Assembly: GCA_934086775.1 (NCBI GenBank)
Contig: CAKOIJ010000026.1
Coordinates: forward strand, 1-14,845
Length of the DNA stretch: 14,845 nt
Direction: 5' to 3'
Source: an uncultured Bacilli bacterium
GTDB lineage: Bacteria; Bacillota_I; Bacilli_A; RF39; UBA660
Each line of letters starts with the position of its first letter. Position 1 is the stretch's first letter. The notes below the pieces were generated by a model. It saw only the letters and a list, made by a program, of their open reading frames with translations. It did no database searches and was not told the origin of the DNA. The position numbers and the translations under genes are program-made. Positions 1 to 4,692 of the stretch are shown piece by piece.

Positions 1-23
1 ATTAATAATTCTTTCTTTTTCAT
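1..23 (-). CDS. Start of a gene cut by the window edge
   Basis: An ATG on the minus strand at 23-21 opens a frame that reads M-K-K-K-E-L-L and runs off the left edge. A purine-rich AAAGGAAG lies about 5-12 bases upstream and can act as ribosome binding site. Only seven codons are visible, so no function can be given. The gene lies downstream of the lipoprotein-to-YtxH operon in the same direction. A strong hairpin (47-75) separates them and could be either the end of that operon or part of this gene's leader. Confidence 0.45.
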
Positions 24-44
24 AATGACTTCCTTTCTAACACG

Positions 45-75
45 AAAAATAGATAGACTAAAAGTCTATCTATTT
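45..75 (-). terminator. Hairpin, probable terminator after the ytxH operon
   Basis: A perfect 13-bp inverted repeat (47-59 with 63-75, loop AAA) is followed on the minus strand by a short T run that is partly in the stem. It lies about 105 bases after the YtxH stop codon and 24 bases before the next start codon. It is AT-rich apart from a few G-C pairs, so termination is plausible but not certain. It could also be a leader structure of the gene at the left edge. Confidence 0.55.
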
Positions 76-106
76 AAAAGACATGAAAAACTTGAGTTAT
101 TAATTG

Positions 107-166
107 TTAGTAATAACCCCCCCCCCCAAGTACTTTATTTTGTACAAATAGGTTACTATATTTCAT
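107..166 (-). CDS. Possible 19-residue peptide with a Gly run encoded by an eleven-G tract
   Basis: ATG at 166-164 lies 15 bases after the YtxH stop codon, and a textbook AAAGGAG site overlaps that stop. The frame reads MKYSNLFVQNKVLGGGGYY and ends in TAA at 109-107. The Gly run comes from G11 on this strand (C11 at 117-127). One more G would extend the frame past the present stop; one fewer would end it after five different residues. The strong ribosome site argues for translation, but a peptide this short cannot be assigned by content. It may be a real small protein, a decayed gene, or chance. I recognise no family. Confidence 0.35.
   Translation of the reverse strand: MKYSNLFVQNKVLGGGGYY
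117..127. repeat. C11/G11 homopolymer tract
   Basis: Eleven consecutive C on the plus strand sit in a region with almost no other G+C. It is the only long G/C homopolymer I see in the window. It lies in the mini-ORF 107-166, or in the spacer after ytxH if that ORF is not real. Tracts of this length are prone to slippage. Confidence 0.9.
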
Positions 167-180
167 GTTCTTTGTCTCCT

Positions 181-651
181 TTATTTACTTTGCTTTTTTG
201 TTATCTTTTTTACTGGTTTTTTAGTTGTAGTCTTTTCTTCTTTAGTATCTTCTTCTAATTTATTGACTACTTCTTTAGCAGCCTTTAAAGCAGTTTCTTT
301 AACTTCTTTAACAGCCTTTTCTACTACTGGAGTAGATTTTTCTTTAGCAACTTCATAAAGTTCATTTGCTTTCTTCTCTATTTTCTTAGCTTGACTTTTT
401 GCTATTTCTAAAGCCTTCTCTTTGTCTAAATCTTTAACTTGCATTCTAAGTTCTTCTACTCTTTGAATTACATCTGCTTTAACATCTTCTACATCTATTT
501 GTTTTGCTTTTTCAAGAAGTTCCTCAATTTTAATTTTTAATTCTCTTCTTGTTTTACTTCCTTCTTGTGGTGCAAATAGTAAAGCTATACCTGCTCCAAT
601 ACCTGCTCCTAATATAAATTTCCCAATTCCACCTTTTTTATTTTTACTCAT
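181..651 (-). CDS. YtxH-domain membrane-anchored protein
   Basis: This 156-residue protein begins with a short Lys/Gly segment and then a Gly-rich hydrophobic helix (about residues 7-27). The YtxH signature LLFAPQEGSKTRREL follows at about 24-38. The remainder is a long charged helix rich in Lys, Glu and Ala (40-140), likely coiled coil, with a Lys/Thr-rich tail. YtxH proteins are general-stress or cell-envelope associated in Bacilli and have no known enzymatic activity. The start is fixed by overlap with the upstream DUF948 gene: stop and start share one base (TAATG), which suggests translational coupling. YtxH and DUF948 genes commonly occur together, so family assignment is good. The exact function is unknown. 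Confidence 0.88.
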   Translation of the reverse strand: MSKNKKGGIGKFILGAGIGAGIALLFAPQEGSKTRRELKIKIEELLEKAKQIDVEDVKADVIQRVEELRMQVKDLDKEKALEIAKSQAKKIEKKANELYEVAKEKSTPVVEKAVKEVKETALKAAKEVVNKLEEDTKEEKTTTKKPVKKITKKQSK

Positions 652-926
652 TACTCTTCTTCCTCTCTTTCTTTTTTACCAAACAGTTTTTTTACAAAAC
701 CAAGCACATATGTACTAATAGTTTCACCAATTAATGAAAATTTATTAGTTGTAAAATCGATAATATTAAATAAACTATCTAAACTTTCCGCTTTCTTTTG
801 TAAATTATCTATTAACTTATTAGCTCTGTTTAATGTATCCATTAATTTTATGACCAAAACTATTAAAGTTATTACAAATATTATTAATGAAATATATAGT
901 ACGATCACTAGCGCATCACTTAACAT
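651..926 (-). CDS. DUF948-like single-pass membrane protein
   Basis: A 91-residue protein with an N-terminal transmembrane helix (about residues 5-29), then an amphipathic coiled-coil stretch (30-55). A second moderately hydrophobic segment follows (56-80), and the tail is very charged, ending in Glu residues. This layout and its place directly upstream of ytxH fit the DUF948 (YoxC-like) family, which is usually longer. The start follows the stop of the acidic-protein gene by three bases, with GGAAGGAG inside the end of that gene as ribosome site. It is therefore in a tight operon with both neighbours. A role as membrane partner of YtxH is inference from gene order. Confidence 0.72.
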   Translation of the reverse strand: MLSDALVIVLYISLIIFVITLIVLVIKLMDTLNRANKLIDNLQKKAESLDSLFNIIDFTTNKFSLIGETISTYVLGFVKKLFGKKEREEEE

Positions 927-929
927 CTT

Positions 930-1763
930 TTATTCTCCTTCCTTTTCCTCATACATTGAGTCAATTAAATTAAAGAGATCGTGTTCAAGAGTTTTATCAT
1001 ATCCTTCGTCTTTTTCATCTTCCTCACTCTCATCATTTTCTATTTTACCAATTAACTCACTTATATTACTATTATCTTCTTGTTCTTCCTCTTCCATCTT
1101 GTCCTTTATCTTCTCTTCTATTTCACCAATAGACATATTTTTATTACCTTCAATTTCATTTAATAAATCTTCAATACTCTTATTATCATTTTTTTCTTCT
1201 GTATCATAATCTTTAGTTTCAGAAATCTCAGTAAGTGTACTTTCTAGTTCATCTTCCAAAGTACCATATGCTTTTCTTCTTACTGCATCATAATTCATAT
1301 CTTTAGGACTAGTAGACCTTGTTTGAGTACTTTGCTGTCTTTCAATTATTTCTTCCTTAGTGTAATTTTTATCTAAAACACCATATACAGGACTTATAAC
1401 TGGACTAGGCTTAAATACTCTTTCAGGTTTAGGCTCATTAGTTGTCTTTTGTTTAAACATATCAGCATATTTATTTTCCCTTTTAGAAGGTTTTTCTTCT
1501 ATAACTGGAGTAATTCTACTTCTAGTTTTAGGTTCTTCTTCATCTAAAATTGGAAACTTAAATGTAGGAGCACTTTCAGTTTTAAAGATTTCTCTTTCTG
1601 TAAAGGTTGGTGCTTCTACCTTTGGTTTAACCTCTTCTTTTGGCTCAACCCTATCCACCTTTTCTATTTTAGGTTTAACTTCTTCCCTCTTTACTTTTTC
1701 CTCTGGGACTTCTATAATTTCTTCATCATAGAAAACATTTTTTATTTTTTCGAATAATCCCAT
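930..1763 (-). CDS. Long acidic, mostly disordered protein with an N-terminal amphipathic helix
   Basis: A 277-residue protein without a recognisable enzyme domain. It starts MGLFEKIKNVFYDEE, a short amphipathic helix like the membrane-targeting ends of SepF or DivIVA-type proteins. Residues 15-110 are Lys/Glu/Pro/Val-rich and probably disordered. A striking hydrophobic island, KPSPVISPVYGVLDKNY, lies at about 118-134. The C-terminal half is very rich in Glu and Asp and ends in a short helix (HDLFNLIDSMYEE). A GAGGTG ribosome site precedes the ATG. It sits between the lipoprotein gene (18-base gap) and DUF948 (3-base gap), so it likely acts at the membrane or divisome. That role is inference. 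It has no SepF domain, so I do not call it SepF. Confidence 0.7.
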   Translation of the reverse strand: MGLFEKIKNVFYDEEIIEVPEEKVKREEVKPKIEKVDRVEPKEEVKPKVEAPTFTEREIFKTESAPTFKFPILDEEEPKTRSRITPVIEEKPSKRENKYADMFKQKTTNEPKPERVFKPSPVISPVYGVLDKNYTKEEIIERQQSTQTRSTSPKDMNYDAVRRKAYGTLEDELESTLTEISETKDYDTEEKNDNKSIEDLLNEIEGNKNMSIGEIEEKIKDKMEEEEQEDNSNISELIGKIENDESEEDEKDEGYDKTLEHDLFNLIDSMYEEKEGE

Positions 1764-1781
1764 AAATACACCTCTTTCTCT

Positions 1782-2402
1782 CTAACTTTCTATACTATAG
1801 TCGTAAACATCTAGTATACTTTTGTTATCCTTTTTAATTACTGGTCCTTTCAATTCATAAGGCACTGACTTTCCACTAATAGAGTTCTCATCTATTAATG
1901 ATACAATAACCTTGTCATTATATTTAATAGAAGACAATATAACTAGAGAATTAAGAACTGACTCATATAGTTCTTCCTCTTTTAATGATGCTTCTATGTA
2001 ACTATAATTATACAACATTTTTAAATAAAAGTAACTATTTTTTCCCTCTGTTATTTTAATATAACCATTTTTATCATTATTATTTATTACTTTATAAAAG
2101 TAAAGATTTTCATTATTTTCACTTTTTATATTATGTTTATTTAAGTAAGCATTAATATCAATATTTAAATAATACTTATTTTCATTATGTACAAGAGTAC
2201 TATTAAACTCATTGTTTTCTATAACACTAAAATCTCTTGGTTTATAAAACGAATACCCCTTATAATAGGCATTTGTCCTAGGTACATTATAACTTATAAC
2301 ATTAGAAATTTCACTATCAATATTATCTAAAGTATTATTTCTAACATTTAAACTACAACCACTTATTATAAATATAGATAAAATTATTATAATTTTCTTC
2401 AT
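1782..2402 (-). CDS. Predicted lipoprotein of unknown function
   Basis: This 206-residue protein has a clear lipoprotein signal: MKK, a hydrophobic stretch rich in Ile, then the lipobox I-S-G-C with the lipidated Cys at residue 16. The mature part is rich in Asn, Tyr, Ser and Lys, as exported proteins of AT-rich genomes often are, and I recognise no domain. An ATG at 2417 would add five residues in front. I prefer 2402 because GGGAAAG lies just upstream and the signal peptide then begins in the usual way. The predicted -10 at 2433-2428 would also place transcription start close to 2421. It is the first gene of the operon that continues to ytxH. Confidence 0.78.
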   Translation of the reverse strand: MKKIIIILSIFIISGCSLNVRNNTLDNIDSEISNVISYNVPRTNAYYKGYSFYKPRDFSVIENNEFNSTLVHNENKYYLNIDINAYLNKHNIKSENNENLYFYKVINNNDKNGYIKITEGKNSYFYLKMLYNYSYIEASLKEEELYESVLNSLVILSSIKYNDKVIVSLIDENSISGKSVPYELKGPVIKKDNKSILDVYDYSIES

Positions 2403-2427
2403 ATATCTTTCCCACATTTCTTATTTA

Positions 2428-2436
2428 ATTATAACA
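2428..2436 (-). promoter_or_regulatory. Extended -10 promoter for the lipoprotein operon
   Basis: The minus strand reads TGTTATAAT (2436-2428), a perfect extended -10 (TGnTATAAT). I see no good -35 at 17 bases, which an extended -10 can tolerate. The expected start of transcription near 2421 leaves a short leader before the ATG at 2402. Confidence 0.5.
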
Positions 2437-2454
2437 AAATTTCAAGCATTTTCC

Positions 2455-2497
2455 TAGTGTAATTTTTTGTAAATTTAATTTACAAAACTTTACACTA
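2455..2497 (-). terminator. Long hairpin at the 3' end of trmB
   Basis: Two nested inverted repeats form one long hairpin: 2455-2462 with 2490-2497 (8 bp), and 2465-2473 with 2479-2487 (9 bp), with a small internal loop. The trmB stop codon lies in the outer arm. The RNA is not followed by a clean U run, so it may stabilise the transcript end instead of, or as well as, terminating it. Confidence 0.45.
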
Positions 2498-3112
2498 CAA
2501 TTTAATTACTTTTACATAATTTATGTTTTTACCCTTACTAATAAATTTATTTTCATACTCAGTTCTAATATCATCAAAATAGTTTCTATTCTTGCTTAAT
2601 ATAAAATAATGATTCTTTTTAAAACTATCCAGACTATATTCAAATAAAGAATCATTATCAGTTTTTTGTTCAATTACTTTTAAACCTTTAAAAATACTAT
2701 TATATTTACTTAAAAATAGTTTACTAGTTAGTCTTCGCTTCTCATGTCTCTTCTTAGGCCACGGATCACTAAAGTTTAAATATAGTTTACTAATTTCTTT
2801 ATAAAAAATTTCATCTATGTGTATAGCATCATCACATATAATTTTTATATTATTGAGTCCTTCTTTTTCAATGGTATCTATTGCTTTTAAAAGTACACTT
2901 GGATATTTCTCAAACCCTATATAATTAATATTTTTATTTCTTCTAGCATGTTCAAGTAAAAAAGAACCTTTACCCATTCCTATCTCTAAATAAATTTTAT
3001 TATTATTTTTAAAAACACTTTTCCATTTTCCTTTATAAATAATAGGTTTTTTAATAACTATCTCACTATTTTCTATAATACTTTCTGAACCTTTAATATG
3101 CTTTAATCTCAT
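2495..3112 (-). CDS. trmB: tRNA (guanine-N7-)-methyltransferase TrmB
   Basis: A 205-residue class I SAM-dependent methyltransferase that makes N7-methylguanosine at position 46 in the variable loop of tRNAs. The SAM-binding motif is EIGMGKGSF (about residues 42-50). NYIGFEKY with its acidic residue follows at about 63-70, and the TrmB signature NFSDPWPKKRHEKRRL lies at about 113-128. Length is typical of the family. AGGAGG lies 8 bases before the ATG. The gene is monocistronic as far as can be seen: it has its own promoter at 3134-3162 and a hairpin at its end. It diverges from the small plus-strand gene at 3192. Confidence 0.95.
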   Translation of the reverse strand: MRLKHIKGSESIIENSEIVIKKPIIYKGKWKSVFKNNNKIYLEIGMGKGSFLLEHARRNKNINYIGFEKYPSVLLKAIDTIEKEGLNNIKIICDDAIHIDEIFYKEISKLYLNFSDPWPKKRHEKRRLTSKLFLSKYNSIFKGLKVIEQKTDNDSLFEYSLDSFKKNHYFILSKNRNYFDDIRTEYENKFISKGKNINYVKVIKL

Positions 3113-3133
3113 TAAACTTTCCTCCTAAATAAC

Positions 3134-3162
3134 ATTATACACAATTTATAGAAATTTGTCAT
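3134..3162 (-). promoter_or_regulatory. SigA-type promoter of trmB
   Basis: On the minus strand ATGACA (3162-3157, five of six matches to TTGACA) is followed by a 17-base spacer and a perfect TATAAT (3139-3134). Its -35 box overlaps the -10 region of the divergent gene (3160-3168), so the two promoters could exclude each other. Confidence 0.72.
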
Positions 3163-3168
3163 ATAATA
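3140..3168 (+). promoter_or_regulatory. Possible late-sporulation (SigK-like) promoter of the 3192 gene
   Basis: CATATAATA (3160-3168) matches the SigK -10 pattern CATAnnnTA. AC at 3141-3142, inside CACA, lies 17 bases upstream as the -35. No SigA -35 is found at the right distance, although TATAAT itself is inside the motif. The same CATATAATA lies in front of spoVIF. The motif is short and the DNA is AT-rich, so this is suggestive only. Confidence 0.35.
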
Positions 3169-3191
3169 CTATAGAAATAGGAGGAATTTTC

Positions 3192-3500
3192 ATGAAAAAC
3201 GCGCGCGATATGTTTTATTCTAACTACCAGGCAGGAGGAATGCAAGATCCTAACATAATATATACACCACCTCAAGGATATAATATAAATAGTCAATATC
3301 AAGCATATGGACCTAATATTATGAATAATCAAGCAAATATACCTTATAATAATTATAATAATAATTATAATACTAATGAATATGATGAAAGAATTACTAA
3401 ATTAGAAAGACAAATTAGAAGATTAGATGAAAGGTTAAGAAAACTTGAAAGTGTTAATCTTGAAGAAAACATAGCAGATAGTAATCTATATATGATATAA
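3192..3500 (+). CDS. Small Asn/Tyr/Gln-rich coiled-coil protein, possible spore coat component
   Basis: A 102-residue protein. After a short N-terminal segment (MKNARDMFYSNYQ), residues about 14-70 are rich in Asn, Tyr, Gln, Pro and Gly with little charge. Residues 72-93 form a charged heptad helix (ERITKLERQIRRLDERLRKLE), and a short tail follows. The ATG at 3192 is chosen because AGGAGG (3179-3184) lies 7 bases upstream. The ATG at 3156 lies upstream of the predicted -10 and has no ribosome site. A Tyr/Asn-rich tail with a coiled coil recalls spore coat or exosporium proteins, and the promoter resembles SigK type. Both points are inference; I recognise no named family. Confidence 0.72.
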   Translation: MKNARDMFYSNYQAGGMQDPNIIYTPPQGYNINSQYQAYGPNIMNNQANIPYNNYNNNYNTNEYDERITKLERQIRRLDERLRKLESVNLEENIADSNLYMI

Positions 3501-3504
3501 GTTT

Positions 3505-3532
3505 AAAAAGGTGCTCACTGGAGCACCTTTTT
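3505..3532. terminator. Perfect bidirectional terminator
   Basis: A perfect 12-bp stem (3505-3516 with 3521-3532, loop ACTG) has five A-T pairs at its base, so it ends in a U run in either direction. It lies between the 3192 gene (stop at 3500) and the converging DUF1016 gene (stop at 3541-3539) and serves both. Confidence 0.93.
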
Positions 3533-3538
3533 AGAATC

Positions 3539-4459
3539 TTACTCCTTTACTCCTTCTAATATATTATTAAATTCTATTTCATAAATAGGAAGTGCTATAT
3601 TATTGTTATCAATATATCTTGCCACTAATTTATCCACTTCTTTTGAAATTATAATTCCCATGGTACTATTTTGAGTAATAGTCTTTACCTCTTTATCTAT
3701 GTAATTCATATATACTTTTATTTGACCTATATCTTCTTTTCTAAATTCTCTAACCATAAGTTCAATAACTACAAAGTTGTTGAACTTATAATTAAACAAA
3801 AGTATATCAATATAATTCTTTTTATAACCAATATTTATTTTGTATTGTTTATCAATGAAACAGTAGCCTTCTCCTAACTGTTTCATTATATAACTTATAT
3901 TAGTAACAATTGCTTCTTCTAATACTTTCTCCGTTAATTGTTCTTTTGTTTTATTATAAGGAATTACTATAGTACTAGGTACTATTTCTGTTTGACTTAC
4001 CTCTTTTTCTTCTTTTAGTTTTAATTTAGTTTCTAGTGGTAACCTATCATACTCGTTAAATTTTATTCTTTCTGCTAGTTTTCTATATGATAAATTATCT
4101 CTTATAGCAATATCAATATAATAATTAATTTCATTGATATCATTACGTGGTAAAAGTAATCTTACGTGAGCCCATGTCAAAATTGGCGGCAGTGACGCCA
4201 ATTTTGGTACTAAATAAAAAAATTTTATCATTCTATTAAGATCACTATACGTATAACCTTTACCAAACTCTTTAGTTAACTTTTCTGAATACTTCTTTAT
4301 AATTCCTTCTCCATAATGTTTACCTGCTTCAGCAAGTTCCTTTCCAATATTGTAATAAGTCTCAAGTTTACTTTTATTAGCATTATAATCTCTTACTATA
4401 GTCTTTGCTTGTTCACTTATTATAAAGCCTCTTATATTTTCTAAATAATTTTCTTCCAT
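3539..4459 (-). CDS. DUF1016/YhcG-family PD-(D/E)XK nuclease-like protein, catalytic Lys replaced
   Basis: A 306-residue protein with the two-part layout of YhcG proteins. The N-terminal DUF1016_N domain (about 10-150) has YYNIGKEL, the ...DLNRMIKFFYL helix and the LTWAH..LLLP signature. The C-terminal DUF1016 nuclease domain (about 160-300) has LGEGYCFIDKQYKINIG, YIDILLFN and VVIEL followed by GQIKVYMNYID. The family's catalytic core is D...E-L-K; here it reads IELMV, with ATG where AAG would encode the Lys, one base away. The enzyme may thus be inactive or use another residue. AAGGAG precedes the ATG. Relatives occur alone or near defence and mobile loci, but nothing mobile is seen here. 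It ends at the shared terminator. Confidence 0.85.
   Translation of the reverse strand: MEENYLENIRGFIISEQAKTIVRDYNANKSKLETYYNIGKELAEAGKHYGEGIIKKYSEKLTKEFGKGYTYSDLNRMIKFFYLVPKLASLPPILTWAHVRLLLPRNDINEINYYIDIAIRDNLSYRKLAERIKFNEYDRLPLETKLKLKEEKEVSQTEIVPSTIVIPYNKTKEQLTEKVLEEAIVTNISYIMKQLGEGYCFIDKQYKINIGYKKNYIDILLFNYKFNNFVVIELMVREFRKEDIGQIKVYMNYIDKEVKTITQNSTMGIIISKEVDKLVARYIDNNNIALPIYEIEFNNILEGVKE
4178..4206. repeat. Perfect inverted repeat inside the DUF1016 gene
   Basis: Eleven bases at 4178-4188 are repeated in inverted form at 4196-4206, with a 7-base loop. The patch is richer in G+C than its surroundings. It encodes the segment around LASLPPILT just before the conserved LTWAH motif. Confidence 0.85.
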
Positions 4460-4655
4460 AATTCTTTACTCCTTCTGAAGGGTAGAATTATCCCCTTCCC
4501 CTTTCTTATACGAATTTTATACCTAAAATTCCCCTAAAAATTTTCTCTTTACGCGAAATTTTACAATAAAATTTTACACATTTATGTAAAAATTTAATAT
4601 TATTTAATAAATATTTAAAATTGGAAAAGAAATATTTTTACATTTAATATGGCAT
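4460..4655. other. Intergenic region between the transporter terminator and the DUF1016 gene
   Basis: It should hold the promoter of the DUF1016 gene, but I see only weak candidates. On the minus strand GGTATAAAAT lies near 4520 and CGTATAAG near 4510, without a convincing -35. A 6-bp hairpin (4477-4482 with 4493-4498) sits directly before the ribosome site. AAATTTTACA occurs twice in direct orientation (4556-4565, 4569-4578) and once inverted with one extra base (4585-4595). No ORF with a ribosome site is visible. Confidence 0.5.
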
Positions 4656-4687
4656 AAAAAAAAGAAAGTAATTTTTAATACTTTCTT
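4656..4687 (-). terminator. Terminator of the MMPL transporter gene
   Basis: A 9-bp stem (4662-4670 with 4679-4687, loop of 8) is followed on the minus strand by a run of eight T, two of them in the stem. It begins 6 bases after the stop codon of the transporter gene. Confidence 0.85.
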
Positions 4688-4692
4688 AAAAC

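Noticed and set aside
25..258. Plus-strand ORF of 77 codons at the left edge
   Set aside because: It overlaps ytxH on the other strand, crosses the hairpin and the C11 tract, has no ribosome site, and its low-complexity Phe/Leu content is what the antisense of a Lys/Glu-rich gene gives.
850..1209. Plus-strand Ser-rich ORF of 119 codons
   Set aside because: It is antisense to the Glu/Asp-rich end of the acidic protein; its Ser/Leu/Phe content reflects the complement of GAA and GAT codons. No ribosome site.
930..1763. Calling the acidic protein SepF
   Set aside because: Only the short amphipathic N-terminus is similar. The folded SepF domain is absent.
3671..3877. Plus-strand hydrophobic ORF of 68 codons
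   Set aside because: It lies fully inside the DUF1016 gene on the other strand, and that gene has clear family motifs.
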